In this document: piece by piece, positions 25,351 to 34,520 of the stretch
Layout of the letters: each line of letters opens with the position of its first letter
How positions within the stretch are numbered: the stretch's first letter is position 1
From: Gallionella sp.
Lineage (GTDB): Bacteria > Pseudomonadota > Gammaproteobacteria > Burkholderiales > Gallionellaceae
Length of the DNA: 35,139 bases
Assembly (NCBI GenBank): GCA_028688275.1
Contig: JAQTYN010000036.1
Span: forward strand, 1-35,139
Reading direction: 5' to 3'
The notes under the pieces: generated by a model
Databases searched by the model: none
What the model was told of the DNA's origin: nothing
Seen by the model: the letters and a program-made list of their open reading frames with translations, nothing else
Program-made: the position numbers and the translations under genes

Positions 25351-26150
25351 TTTCATTTCTCCGTTTATTTGAGCCTGAAGATCTGAAGAAAACTCTTTGA
25401 TGCAGAGAATTGCATTGTAAAGATCCTCAGCTGTGACAACAATGTGTTCGCCATCCAAAGTGCGGCCATTTCTATGCACTACATGATGCCTGATCTCAGA
25501 TATTTTGTTGACCTTAGATATATCGATAGAAAGACTTTTCCCTAACACCTGCTCATAAACAACTTTTACCTTAGGAATATTATGAAACAATATTTCTGAT
25601 ATTTTTCGGACAGTTAAAGATTTTACGTCAGTACCTGACCCCTGCAGATCACTCAGAGAGTATTTGGCTTTCTTAACCTCATCAACGTTCGCTATGGCAT
25701 TTTCGAGAAACTTATCATTTTCAGTAATTAATGACTTCAAAGTATCTCCAAGAAATGCCTCCAACAGAGTCACCGAATAAGCAAAGGCCATCTTTGTGAT
25801 TAATTGAGAATTAGGCATAAAAAGCATGCCACCCCGATTTTCGAGGTTTCTTTGCGTGATTCCTTCTAGCGCCGCCAGTTCATCCATAAAGAACTTATGA
25901 ATTTGAGATGAACCGTTTTCCCTCAGCCACTTCAGTTCCGCCTGATGCTCAGCTTCCTCAAATAGATGTTCTTGGTAATCGTGATACTCTTGAGCCAGTA
26001 CGTTCCATTCGTCGGAGTGCTCATCAGAATCCTCATTTTGCAACCGTTGACGTATCCATTCATCGGCTCTTTCATTCTGAAGATCGAACAGGTAATCCTT
26101 TATAGAACTCATTTTATGACCTCGGCATCAACAGAGCAGCGACCGCATAA
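25285..26150 (-). mobile_element. Integron-type gene cassette carrying a HEPN gene
   Basis: The cassette runs from the crossover between 26151 and 26150 (G/TTATGC, minus strand) to that between 25285 and 25284 (G/TTGTAC), 866 bases, with a single ORF and attC at its 3' end. The preceding sequence does not look like another attC, so this may be a lone cassette inserted at a secondary site rather than part of an array. Confidence 0.65.
25345..26112 (-). CDS. HEPN-domain protein carried by a gene cassette
   Basis: The 255-residue protein is acidic and helical. The first 100 residues are rich in Glu and Gln and form a probable coiled coil. The C-terminal domain has KISEIRHHVVHRNGRT (about 203-218), the Rx4H pattern with a following RNG that is typical of RiboL-PSP-HEPN proteins, often found in defence islands. 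RNA cleavage is the likely activity but is unproven. ATG 26112 has GAGGTC seven bases upstream. The stop TAA is within the attC R'' site, a common cassette arrangement. Base composition looks more AT-rich than the neighbours, in keeping with transfer. Confidence 0.75.
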   Translation of the reverse strand: MSSIKDYLFDLQNERADEWIRQRLQNEDSDEHSDEWNVLAQEYHDYQEHLFEEAEHQAELKWLRENGSSQIHKFFMDELAALEGITQRNLENRGGMLFMPNSQLITKMAFAYSVTLLEAFLGDTLKSLITENDKFLENAIANVDEVKKAKYSLSDLQGSGTDVKSLTVRKISEILFHNIPKVKVVYEQVLGKSLSIDISKVNKISEIRHHVVHRNGRTLDGEHIVVTAEDLYNAILCIKEFSSDLQAQINGEMKA

Positions 26151-26170
26151 CGTGAAATAGACAGAACTTC

Positions 26171-26203
26171 TTCTGTATAAGTAAGTGACGTGTTCTGTAT
26201 AAG
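26171..26203. repeat. Eleven-base direct repeat, 22-base spacing
   Basis: TTCTGTATAAG occurs at 26171-26181 and again at 26193-26203, exactly two helical turns apart and just outside the cassette 5' boundary. It could be a regulator or recombinase binding site. The rest of the stretch 26113-26448 holds no supported gene. Confidence 0.4.
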
Positions 26204-26403
26204 ATGTCCTGCCATACTATAAACCTATGATTTAAAATAACATCAGAATTGAAACAGGTCATCCTCTCCTGCTAACTCAGCACCTCATATTCCTTTGCCG
26301 CTGGAAGTGGTGCGTGAGCACATGTGACCTAAGCATTATAGTCGGCGGACTGAATAAACTTACAAAAACGAGATTAAAAAGTTTGTCGTCATCATCCTTA
26401 AGA

Positions 26404-26430
26404 CGGATTCGCTACTGGCAATCCGCCTTT
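26404..26430. terminator. Weak hairpin downstream of uup
   Basis: CGGATT (26404-26409) and AATCCG (26420-26425) form a six-pair stem with a ten-base loop, followed on the plus strand by CCTTTTTCC. It lies just past the minus-strand uup stop. The T-run is on the plus side, so direction is unclear. Confidence 0.3.
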
Positions 26431-26448
26431 TTCCTACAATCGCTCGTC

Positions 26449-28350
26449 CTACGCTCCCTTCGCTTCCAGCTCTTCCCATCGTGCCATCAACACCAGCAAT
26501 TCCTCGTCAATTGCTTCACTACGTGCTTGCAGTTGTTTGGCGCGTTTGACATCGTTGCGGAACAACGTGCCGTCTGCCAAATGGGCGGCGATGTCGATTT
26601 GTTCTTGTTCCAAGTCGGCGATTTGTTTGGGTAGGGCTTCTAATTCGCGTGCGTCTTTGTAGCTTAACTTATTGTTAGCCTTGGGTTTTTCAACTACTTT
26701 CTCCACGGATTTGGGCGGGGTAGGGGCGGCAACGGCTTTGGCGGCTTGGAATTTCTGCACGCGCACCCAGTCTTCGTAACCACCTACGTATTCCATCAAT
26801 TTGCCGTCGCCTTCAAACGCGATGACTTGGGTGACCACGTTGTCCAAAAAGGCGCGGTCATGGCTGACTAAGAACAAGGTGCCGTCGTAGTTGGCTAATA
26901 ATTCTTCCAGCAATTCCAGTGTTTCAATGTCCAAGTCGTTGGTCGGTTCGTCCAACACCAATACGTTGGCGGGGCGGGTGAACAAGCGCGCTAACAATAG
27001 GCGGTTGCGTTCGCCGCCTGAGCAGCTTTTGACGGGGGAGCGGGCGCGTTCGGGCGGGAATAAAAAGTCGCCCAAATAGCTGATGACGTGTTTTTTCACG
27101 CCGCCAATTTCAATAAAATCAGCCCCTTGGCTAATGGTATCCGCCAAGGTCATGTTTTCATCCAACTGTTCACGCAGTTGGTCAAAATACGCCACGGCAA
27201 TTTTTGTGCCTAATTTGACCGTGCCGCTATCGGGTTCAAGGTCGCCCAAAATCATTTTCAGCAGCGTACTTTTGCCCGCGCCGTTTGGCCCTAACAAACC
27301 GATTTTGTCGCCGCGTTGAATGCGGCACGAGAATTTATCCACCAGCGTGCGTGCGCCATAGCTTTTGCACACATCGACCAATTCCGCGACCAACTTGCCT
27401 GAACGCTCGCCTGTTTCCACGTTCATTTCGACTTTGCCTTGTTTCTCACGACGGGCAGAACGGTCGCGGCGCAGTTGTTCCAAGCGCAACACGCGACCTT
27501 CGTTGCGGGTACGGCGGGCTTTCACGCCTTGACGTATCCACACTTCTTCTTGCGCCAACACCTTGTCAAATTTGGCATTCACCACCGCTTCATCGCTTAA
27601 CATGCGTTCTTTGATGGCTTGATACGCGGTGAAATTGCCAGGGAAACTTGCCAATTTGCCGCGATCCAGTTCCACAATGCGCGTGGTGACGTTGTCCAAA
27701 AAGCGTCGGTCATGGGTGACGAACAACACTGAACCGCCAAAATTATTCAGCAGTCCTTCCAACCATTCAATCGAGGCAAAATCCAGATGATTGGTGGGTT
27801 CGTCCAAAATCAGCACATCGGGTTCGGCGACCAAGGCTTGCGCCAACGCCACGCGTTTACGTTGCCCGCCCGACAAATCGCCCACGCGGCTGTCTTCTTT
27901 TAAATCCAAGCGCGCAATCGCGGTTTCAATCCGCGCCTGCACCGACCAGCCATCTTGCGCTTCGAGCTGGGTTTGCAACACCTGCATTTCCGCCAGCAGC
28001 GTATCAAAATCCGCATCGGGTTCAGCCAATTGATGCGACACATGATGATAGTCGTGCAACAATTTTTGCAACGCGCCCAAGCCCTTTGCCACGGCATCAA
28101 ACACCGAATCTTCGGGGTCTAAGATAGGTTCTTGGCTGACATAACAAATCCGCGCGGTAGGCGCACGCCACACCAGCCCATCATCCAAGTTCGCTTGACC
28201 CGCCAGTACGCGCATCATGCTGGACTTGCCGCCACCATTGCGCCCGATTAAGCCGACGCGCTCGCCTTCGTCCAACTGGAAATCCGCATGATCCAACAAG
28301 GCAACGTGCCCAAACGCAAGGCAAGCCTTGTCTAAGTTAATGAAAGGCAT
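26449..28350 (-). CDS. uup: ABC-F ATPase, Uup type
   Basis: The 633-residue protein has two ABC domains, no membrane segments, and a C-terminal coiled-coil tail (about 560-633). The first ABC has GRNGGGKSS and LSGGQRKR with DEPTNHLD; the second has GPNGAGKST and CSGGERNR with DEPTNDLD. The linker between them is the Lys/Arg-rich P-site tRNA-interacting region of ABC-F proteins. Uup binds branched DNA and ribosomes and limits precise excision of transposons in E. coli. A 144-residue membrane protein gene precedes it by only two bases, so they are probably co-transcribed. Confidence 0.93.
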   Translation of the reverse strand: MPFINLDKACLAFGHVALLDHADFQLDEGERVGLIGRNGGGKSSMMRVLAGQANLDDGLVWRAPTARICYVSQEPILDPEDSVFDAVAKGLGALQKLLHDYHHVSHQLAEPDADFDTLLAEMQVLQTQLEAQDGWSVQARIETAIARLDLKEDSRVGDLSGGQRKRVALAQALVAEPDVLILDEPTNHLDFASIEWLEGLLNNFGGSVLFVTHDRRFLDNVTTRIVELDRGKLASFPGNFTAYQAIKERMLSDEAVVNAKFDKVLAQEEVWIRQGVKARRTRNEGRVLRLEQLRRDRSARREKQGKVEMNVETGERSGKLVAELVDVCKSYGARTLVDKFSCRIQRGDKIGLLGPNGAGKSTLLKMILGDLEPDSGTVKLGTKIAVAYFDQLREQLDENMTLADTISQGADFIEIGGVKKHVISYLGDFLFPPERARSPVKSCSGGERNRLLLARLFTRPANVLVLDEPTNDLDIETLELLEELLANYDGTLFLVSHDRAFLDNVVTQVIAFEGDGKLMEYVGGYEDWVRVQKFQAAKAVAAPTPPKSVEKVVEKPKANNKLSYKDARELEALPKQIADLEQEQIDIAAHLADGTLFRNDVKRAKQLQARSEAIDEELLVLMARWEELEAKGA

Positions 28351-28352
28351 AA

Positions 28353-28787
28353 TTATTTTTCAACAGGTAAAGAAGATTGATACAACAAAGAAAAGCCGAT
28401 TGCCCAACAGGCTAAAGTCCAATAGCCAAAGGCATCCGTGAAGCCGTCCAACAACCGCCGCACATCATGATTGGCAATTAAAGGATGGGTAATTTGAAAA
28501 ATGACAAACATCGCCGCGAGGATATTGCCTGCCAAGACTAGGCGATGACCATAAGTAAAACCCTTGCCTTCGGGTTTGCCTTCAGGGGGCAGTGAACCGC
28601 GAAAATACATGACCAAAAACACCGTCGCCATCAAGAACACCGCGCCAACCAGCAGGCTGGGAATGTCGCCCTCGCGGGTCGTCATGCCGAGTAGCTCTAA
28701 GACGATACGGCCTACCGCTGCAACCCAACCCATGCCTAAGGTAATAGGAATAAAAAACCATGCCATAAATACATTGAAACGCGCCAT
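28353..28787 (-). CDS. Four-helix integral membrane protein of unknown function
   Basis: The 144-residue protein shows four hydrophobic segments, near 8-30, 43-62, 84-105 and 118-138. A short polar loop (about 64-83, GSLPPEGKPEGKGF) separates the second and third. I do not recognise the family. It starts at ATG 28787, preceded by GGTGGGGA, and ends two bases before uup, which suggests translational or transcriptional coupling without revealing a function. Confidence 0.75.
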   Translation of the reverse strand: MARFNVFMAWFFIPITLGMGWVAAVGRIVLELLGMTTREGDIPSLLVGAVFLMATVFLVMYFRGSLPPEGKPEGKGFTYGHRLVLAGNILAAMFVIFQITHPLIANHDVRRLLDGFTDAFGYWTLACWAIGFSLLYQSSLPVEK

Positions 28788-29076
28788 TCCCCACCACCTC
28801 CATGATTAAACTGCCAGAACACCATCACAACAAAGGCACGCATCATACCAGATGGCGCAAGCGAGATAAGGGTGAGGGTAAAGCAAGCACACCAACCCCG
28901 CTGAGACACTGAACTTAACATTTCATGATTACCCATTTTTCACGAACGAGCATGACCGCCTCGCCCCCCAAAAATCGCTTGTCACATGTCATCATCAGGT
29001 TTAATTTACGCCCTTGCCCATCGCGGCAATCTGTAGCGACATTTTCAGTTACCAGTTAATTTTGGAGGGAAATATC

Positions 29077-29658
29077 ATGAAAGTCTTCAAGAAACAATGT
29101 TTGGCGGTTTTGTTGTTTGCGCCGTTGAGCGTGATGGCAGGCACTTATTTCTGCGGTGGAAACATCGTGCCTGAATCCACCCGCACCTGCCCAGACGGAT
29201 CCATTCCAGTTTACAAAAGTGTGCCTATGCAACCTGTGCAGCCAGTAGCCCCACAAAATCCTCCTGTTCAGCCTACACCACCCAGCACCCCACAACCAGC
29301 ACCCACACCAAAACCACTGCCCACTACTGATTTGAGCATTTATTTCGGGGTTTGGCACACCAATGTACCAGGGGCTGTCTGGACTTCAACCAGCACCACG
29401 CCAGGCTACGATAAACTTCATGTCAGCGCAGGCGCAGTGGCGGGCAACTTGGTCATCAAGCCCAACGGCACTTATACATGGGCATCCTACGGGGGAAAAT
29501 CGGGAAAATGGGTGAAAGGAGATACCGAGTATCCTATTGTGCTGATTGATACCGTGGAAAATAGGCAATGGAAAGTCGGGTTAGATGCCCAACATCCAGA
29601 CGGTCAACACATCTACACCTGGGATGGCAACGCGTATTATTACAGCGGGAAGAGGTAA
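29077..29658 (+). CDS. Secreted protein with proline-rich linker
   Basis: The 193-residue protein has a signal peptide (KVFKKQCLAVLLFAPLSVMAG, cleavage after about residue 22). A small region with two cysteines (TYFCGG and RTCPDG) follows, then a Pro/Gln/Thr-rich linker (about 50-85). A C-terminal domain (about 87-193) is rich in Trp, Tyr and Gly, with motifs such as GVWHTNVPG and ANGTYTW-like repeats. I know no family match. Start ATG 29077 follows GGAGGG; the open frame extends to 29014 but that part lacks a ribosome site. A perfect hairpin follows the stop. Confidence 0.8.
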   Translation: MKVFKKQCLAVLLFAPLSVMAGTYFCGGNIVPESTRTCPDGSIPVYKSVPMQPVQPVAPQNPPVQPTPPSTPQPAPTPKPLPTTDLSIYFGVWHTNVPGAVWTSTSTTPGYDKLHVSAGAVAGNLVIKPNGTYTWASYGGKSGKWVKGDTEYPIVLIDTVENRQWKVGLDAQHPDGQHIYTWDGNAYYYSGKR

Positions 29659-29661
29659 ATA

Positions 29662-29687
29662 GACTGGGGTTGAGTCCTGCCCCAGTC
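29662..29687 (+). terminator. Hairpin after the proline-rich secreted protein gene
   Basis: GACTGGGG (29662-29669) and CCCCAGTC (29680-29687) form a perfect eight-pair, GC-rich stem with a ten-base loop, directly behind the stop at 29658. There is no T-run, so termination is not certain. It also precedes recQ by about 45 bases. Confidence 0.4.
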
Positions 29688-29733
29688 GGAACCCTGTAAA
29701 ATACCGCACGCTTTTCACTTCCACTCAACTGCC

Positions 29734-31563
29734 ATGCCCTCTCCTCATCAGATTTTACAAGACGTTTTCGGCTATGCCGCGTTTCGAGGCGAGCAACAAG
29801 CGGTGGTGGAGCACGTTGCGGCAGGCGGGGACGCGCTGGTATTGATGCCCACGGGCGGCGGAAAATCTTTGTGTTATCAAATACCAGCCTTGTTGCGCGC
29901 TGGCGTGGGGATTGTGGTGTCGCCTTTGATTGCGCTGATGCAGGATCAAGTTGATGCGCTAACCCAATTGGGCGTAAAAGCAGCATTTCTAAACTCCAGT
30001 TTGGATGCCAACACGGCGCGCACGGTGTTTGGGCAATTGATGCGCGGCGAGTTGGATTTGTTGTATGTCGCGCCTGAACGCTTGTTGTCGGCAGGATTTT
30101 TAACCGCGCTGGAACAAATTCAAGACCAACTGGCGTTGTTTGCCATTGACGAAGCGCATTGTGTGTCGCAATGGGGGCATGATTTCCGCCCTGAATACCG
30201 TGCGTTGACCGTGTTGCACGAGCGTTTCCCCAATGTGCCGCGCATCGCCTTGACCGCCACAGCGGACGCGCCCACGCGGCGCGAGATTGTAGAACGCTTG
30301 GCGTTGGAACAGGCGCGGCAATTTGTGTCCAGCTTTGACCGTCCCAATATCCGCTATCGCATCACCCACAAAAACAATGCCCGCCAGCAATTATTGGCTT
30401 TTTTGACTGCCGAACATCCCAACGATGCGGGCATTGTGTATTGTTTATCCCGCAAAAAAGTCGAAGAAACTGCCGCGTGGTTGCAAGAACAAGGGTGGGA
30501 CGCGCTGCCGTATCACGCGGGCTTGGATGCCAGTATTCGCCATCAAAACCAACGGCGATTTTTGCGTGAGGAAGGTGTGGTGATGGTCGCCACCGTAGCG
30601 TTTGGCATGGGCATCGACAAACCCAATGTGCGCTTTGTCGCCCATCTGGATTTGCCGAAAAGCATGGAAGGCTATTACCAAGAAACAGGGCGAGCGGGGC
30701 GCGATGGCTTGCCCGCCAATGCGTGGATGGCTTACGGCTTGGGCGATGTGGTGTCGATGCGGCAAATGGTGCAATCAGGCGACGCGCCCGAAGAGCGCAA
30801 ACGTGTGGAGTTGCTCAAATTGGACGCGCTGCTGGGGTTTTGCGAATCCACCGAATGCCGCCATCAAACTTTGTTACGCTATTTCGGCGAAGAAAATCAC
30901 GCGGGCAACTGCGGCGAATGCGACAACTGTTTAACACCTGTGGCAACGTGGCAAGCCACCCGCGAAGCGCAAATGGCGTTGTCATGCGTGTATCGCAGCG
31001 GGCAACGCTTCGGCACGGGGCATTTAATCGACGTGTTGTTAGGCAAAACCACCGTGCGCATCGAACAATTTCAACATCAAAATCTATCCACTTTTGGCAT
31101 CGGCAAAGAGCTGACCGACAAACAATGGAGCAGCGTGTATCGCCAATTGGTCGCGGCTGGCTTGCTGACCGTGGATGTCGAAGGCTACGGCAGCTTGAAA
31201 TTGACCGAAGCCGCCCGCCCCGTGCTGCGCGGCGAACGCGAAATCTGGCTACGCCGCGATGCCGAAGCGGTCAAAAAACCACGCGAACGTCGTACTGGCG
31301 AGCGCGCCGATGAACTTCGCGCCGCTTACGCCAGTGCTAATGAAGACCCACTCTGGTTAGCCCTCAAAGCCAAACGACTGGAACTCGCCCGCGAACAAGG
31401 CGTGCCGCCCTATGTGATTTTCCACGACAGCACCTTGTTGGAAATCCTTAACCATCTACCGCAATCCCTAGAAGAAATGGGCAAACTCAGCGGTATCGGG
31501 CAAGCAAAATTGGCGCGCTATGGCGAGGAATTTTTGCAGGTATTGGCGGAACATGAAGCGTAA
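29734..31563 (+). CDS. recQ: ATP-dependent DNA helicase RecQ
   Basis: This 3'-5' helicase acts in recombination and stalled-fork repair. The 609-residue length equals that of the E. coli protein. The helicase motifs include [12 protein letters not shown], the DEAH box in [24 protein letters not shown], and [13 protein letters not shown]. The RQC zinc cysteines are in CESTECRHQ and CGECDNC. The winged helix and the HRDC domain (about 530-600, [16 protein letters not shown]...) are present. The ribosome site before ATG 29734 is poor. A signal-peptide protein gene follows 14 bases after the stop and is probably in the same transcript. Confidence 0.96.
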   Translation: MPSPHQILQDVFGYAAFRGEQQAVVEHVAAGGDALVLMPTGGGKSLCYQIPALLRAGVGIVVSPLIALMQDQVDALTQLGVKAAFLNSSLDANTARTVFGQLMRGELDLLYVAPERLLSAGFLTALEQIQDQLALFAIDEAHCVSQWGHDFRPEYRALTVLHERFPNVPRIALTATADAPTRREIVERLALEQARQFVSSFDRPNIRYRITHKNNARQQLLAFLTAEHPNDAGIVYCLSRKKVEETAAWLQEQGWDALPYHAGLDASIRHQNQRRFLREEGVVMVATVAFGMGIDKPNVRFVAHLDLPKSMEGYYQETGRAGRDGLPANAWMAYGLGDVVSMRQMVQSGDAPEERKRVELLKLDALLGFCESTECRHQTLLRYFGEENHAGNCGECDNCLTPVATWQATREAQMALSCVYRSGQRFGTGHLIDVLLGKTTVRIEQFQHQNLSTFGIGKELTDKQWSSVYRQLVAAGLLTVDVEGYGSLKLTEAARPVLRGEREIWLRRDAEAVKKPRERRTGERADELRAAYASANEDPLWLALKAKRLELAREQGVPPYVIFHDSTLLEILNHLPQSLEEMGKLSGIGQAKLARYGEEFLQVLAEHEA

Positions 31564-31577
31564 CGAGGAGCTATTAC

Positions 31578-32339
31578 ATGTTGAAAAATTTAGGTCTTGT
31601 GTTGATTGCGCTACTGGTGAACTTTATTTTCAACACCGTAAGTTATGCTGAAACAGCGGTTTACACCCTGCCGCCCGCACTACAGCAACAACTCAAGCTC
31701 GCCACGGAACAATTGCGTAAAGCCGAATGTGATGAGGCGAAACTATCGCTCTCCAGCGAACTGTTCTACAGCTTACCAACGGGTGAATTATTGATCCTGA
31801 TGGGATTGCCCAGCTATATGTGCCATATCGGGAGCTTTATGCCGACGATGGTGGATCGCCAAGGACATTGGTCATGGGGCGATGCAATAGATGGCTACCC
31901 CGCGCTATTACTGACCGACAGCACGCGGGGATATTGGCTGGTGAGTCATGGCGAAATTGAAGGCGTTTATCCAGAGTTGCGCCACAGCCGCGATGGTCTG
32001 CATTGGCAAGAAATTACCTTACCAGAATCGCGCAACATCGACTGCTGCTTTGAATGGCTAAAACAAGTGTGTGAAGTCGATGGACAGATTCAATTGCAAT
32101 TTAGTGGCATGGATGACGAGGTCACGGGCTTTTGGTCAACCACGCTAAACGACAGCCTGACCGCCACACCCCATTGGCAAAAACGCACGCCCGAACAAGT
32201 CCAGCCCGCCACGCAATGTCAAACTACGCCCTTGAATCAAGGCAACTGGCAACGTAAGCTTAGCCCAAATGGCAAAACAGTGCGATTTCAATCCACGCAA
32301 CAACGTAGCACCGTTGTGATACCAAATTGGCTTAAATAA
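31578..32339 (+). CDS. Exported protein of unknown function
   Basis: The 253-residue protein has a signal peptide of about 24 residues (hydrophobic LGLVLIALLVNFIFN, cleavage near SYA/ETA). The mature part holds several cysteines (AEC, YMCHIG, CCFEW, VCEVD, QCQ) and many Trp and Gly-Asp turns, suggesting a disulfide-stabilised periplasmic beta fold. I do not recognise a family. The ribosome site GAGGAG precedes ATG 31578 and only 14 bases separate it from recQ, so it probably shares the recQ transcript. Confidence 0.75.
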   Translation: MLKNLGLVLIALLVNFIFNTVSYAETAVYTLPPALQQQLKLATEQLRKAECDEAKLSLSSELFYSLPTGELLILMGLPSYMCHIGSFMPTMVDRQGHWSWGDAIDGYPALLLTDSTRGYWLVSHGEIEGVYPELRHSRDGLHWQEITLPESRNIDCCFEWLKQVCEVDGQIQLQFSGMDDEVTGFWSTTLNDSLTATPHWQKRTPEQVQPATQCQTTPLNQGNWQRKLSPNGKTVRFQSTQQRSTVVIPNWLK

Positions 32340-32506
32340 CGAAGGTTAAAATCACGCTGCTCTTCGACACAATGCAGGAACAGATCAACCACAATCGACA
32401 AAACTTTGAGCAGCTTTAGGTTCTCGTTGTTTATACCAACCCAAATTTTTGCACATTCAGTCACGAAATCTTAACCATAATATGTCACGACACATTGATT
32501 CTACGA

Positions 32507-33070
32507 TCATTTTTTGGTTAACACCTTTGCAAATAGAGCAAATGAACGAACAAATCCAACCTTAACATTCGCATTTTCAACGGAAATCATTTCTGCAATC
32601 ACGGAAGGTGGCAGTTGCTTAACTGTTGCGGCATAGTCCATGTCATATTGAATATGGTGCTCAATCCACTTAGTTAAGATTCGATGCAACTTCTCCGCAA
32701 CATCTTCACCCGCAGCAAATCTTTCCTTGTACTTTTTGATGCGACTAAGAAAAACATCATGCGTTTCCTTATGGGAATCACTCAGCTGATAATGCGTTTG
32801 CTGGTGCAAATTTTCCTCAAAATCAAAATGTGTTTCAAGGCAAACAATGAGATCTTCTAACACATAACTAAACTCCCCTGTCGACAATGACTGAAACAAG
32901 AAGGCGTAATGCGCGTACTCATCTGCATCGTGATCATGGGATTCTGGTTGCGCTGTCTTGGCACTCGGAATGGCTGCACCCAACTTGTTGATATGCTCAG
33001 CAATACTATGGTGTTGCCTGTCAATTGCTTCTAGCCCCGTATTCCAACGGCTTTTCCAGACAATAGTCAT
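32507..33070 (-). CDS. Bacteriohemerythrin, enlarged form
   Basis: Bacteriohemerythrins bind O2 at a di-iron site in a four-helix bundle, for storage, delivery or sensing. The 187-residue protein is longer than the usual 120-140. The iron ligands visible are His20 (IDRQHHS), His81 and Glu85 (HFDFEE), and His100 and His104 (HKETH). The last pair is unclear: WIEHHIQYDMDY has His138/His139, and only His138-Asp143 gives the usual spacing of five. An acidic, His-rich insert (about 35-56) separates helices A and B, and residues 150-187 form an extra C-terminal segment. The gene is transcribed alone. Confidence 0.82.
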   Translation of the reverse strand: MTIVWKSRWNTGLEAIDRQHHSIAEHINKLGAAIPSAKTAQPESHDHDADEYAHYAFLFQSLSTGEFSYVLEDLIVCLETHFDFEENLHQQTHYQLSDSHKETHDVFLSRIKKYKERFAAGEDVAEKLHRILTKWIEHHIQYDMDYAATVKQLPPSVIAEMISVENANVKVGFVRSFALFAKVLTKK

Positions 33071-33105
33071 TTTATTTATCCAAATAGGGTAAAGAATTTG
33101 TGCGG

Positions 33106-33111
33106 ATTATA
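33106..33111 (-). promoter_or_regulatory. Candidate -10 box for the hemerythrin gene
   Basis: A perfect TATAAT lies on the minus strand about 36 bases before the hemerythrin start. No good -35 box is at the expected distance, so an activator may be needed. The assignment rests on the one hexamer. Confidence 0.35.
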
Positions 33112-33605
33112 ACGCCACTATCATGATTTTATTAAATTTATTCATTCGCTCAAATCAAATACATCATCTGCCGTATGACCGTTTGAAATATAACAAGAAT
33201 TTCAAGTATGCCAATGGAAAACATATAGACATTGCCAGCATGACTTAAGTCATCCCGCATTATCTGGCAAACCAATCAACAACAAAGCTGTTACACTTTA
33301 AACTTGAATGCGCGGGTGATGAACAAAGCCGTCACAAAACAAGGGCTTATTTTCTGTGAAAGCAGCGCATCTAAAGTGATTGATTTGACGCAGGTCTGAT
33401 TGGTCACAAAGTCCGACGTATGCAAGCACTCGTTTACGCTAGGGGTAAAAATTGCTGAATTTCTGCGGAATGATAAGCAACTTGACGGGTGAACTAGGAC
33501 CAGGTTATAGGGTAAATCTCAAATTGATTGTCTGCAGCCAAAAGTAAAGTTGCAACGTTTTGGGAGAATAGGCGCGCCCGATTTCTCGGGCGGTGGAGTG
33601 TGCGA
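33112..33605. other. Non-coding stretch with palindromes
   Basis: No supportable gene lies here. Visible structures are a perfect 14-base palindrome ATGACTTAAGTCAT (33240-33253) and an inverted repeat TTGAAAT (33183-33189) with ATTTCAA (33199-33205). An open frame of 26 codons at 33319-33399 on the plus strand has only a weak ribosome site and is not called. The right end contains the hairpin downstream of qorB. The region may carry regulatory sites for hemerythrin or an unrecognised small RNA. Confidence 0.4.
33575..33592 (-). terminator. Hairpin downstream of qorB
   Basis: CGCCCGA (33575-33581) and TCGGGCG (33586-33592) form a perfect seven-pair stem with a TTTC loop, 14 bases after the qorB stop. 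There is no clear T-run on the minus strand, so strength is uncertain. Confidence 0.4.
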
Positions 33606-34454
33606 TTAGAGCATGGCAGCAACAGCGGTTGCCAGTGAAGTGGTGGGTCTATCGAGAAGCGTGCTGAGTTGATGGCTGTCGTCAAACAAAGCACCTTGGC
33701 AAACGCCCGTGTCGGAATTTGCCAATAGTTCAGCGAGGAATTCTGGCAATCCTGCACCGAGCAGTGCTTGCTTGTATGCCGCTTCTGGCAAATTGACGTA
33801 GCCGATTGCCTTGCCGCTCTGGCGCGAAATTTCTGCTGCGAATTCACTCAGGCTATAGGCAGTATCACCCGCCAGTTCATAGACTTTTCCTGCTTGATCG
33901 GCTGCGGTGAGTACGACAGCCGCCGCTTCAGCGTAGTCGGCACGTGCAGCGGAAGCAATACGCCCCTCGCCCGCGCAGCCATACACCGCACCTAAGGACA
34001 GCGCAGCGGGAATACCTGCCGTGTAGTTTTCGGTATACCAGCCATTGCGCAACAACGTAAACGGTACACCCGATGCGCGGATCAGTCCTTCAGTTTCTCT
34101 GTGTTCAGCCGCCAAGCCGAGTACCGAGGTATCTGCGTGCAGCAGGCTGGTATATGCCAGCAGCTTCACCCCTGCACGCTTGGCAGCGTCGATCACGTTG
34201 CGATGTTGCTCCGTGCGCTGCCCCACTTCGCTGGAAGAAATCAGCAACACTTTGTCCGCGCCCTGCAAGGCTACGTCCCAGCTTGCTGCTTGGGTATAGT
34301 CTGCGTGGCGCACTTGCACGCCCAATGCGGCAAGATCATTTGCCTTGTCTACATTGCGCACGGCAGCGACGATATTGCTTGCAGCGGTTTTTTTCAACAA
34401 AGCGGCAATCACCAAACGCCCTAATTGTCCTGTTGCACCTGTGACGACGATCAT
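33606..34454 (-). CDS. qorB: NAD(P)H:quinone oxidoreductase, NmrA-like
   Basis: The 282-residue Rossmann protein starts VVTGATGQLGRLV and continues with the SSSEVGQRTEQHRNVIDAAKRAG and YTSLLHAD blocks of the QorB/YtfG family. These reduce quinones using NADPH and protect against quinone stress. The length is close to E. coli QorB (286). It has a good AAGGA ribosome site before ATG 34454 and is divergent from an HxlR regulator gene, the same arrangement as ytfG/ytfH in enterobacteria. Confidence 0.93.
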   Translation of the reverse strand: MIVVTGATGQLGRLVIAALLKKTAASNIVAAVRNVDKANDLAALGVQVRHADYTQAASWDVALQGADKVLLISSSEVGQRTEQHRNVIDAAKRAGVKLLAYTSLLHADTSVLGLAAEHRETEGLIRASGVPFTLLRNGWYTENYTAGIPAALSLGAVYGCAGEGRIASAARADYAEAAAVVLTAADQAGKVYELAGDTAYSLSEFAAEISRQSGKAIGYVNLPEAAYKQALLGAGLPEFLAELLANSDTGVCQGALFDDSHQLSTLLDRPTTSLATAVAAML

Positions 34455-34520
34455 GTTTATTCCTTTCGATTTAAATTGATATTCGGGAGGTGCGCAGTGT
34501 ATCTGCTATGATTACTTTTC

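Noticed and set aside
29534-29986. 150-codon open frame, minus strand
   Set aside because: It crosses the secreted-protein gene end and the recQ start, on the opposite strand, with no domain.
30723-31313. 196-codon open frame, plus strand
   Set aside because: It lies inside recQ in another frame and has no domain or ribosome site.
33319-33399. 26-codon plus-strand frame with GGGTG upstream
   Set aside because: Too short and weakly supported; no known small protein is recognised.
33494-33847. 117-codon open frame, minus strand
   Set aside because: It overlaps qorB in another frame and continues into non-coding sequence.
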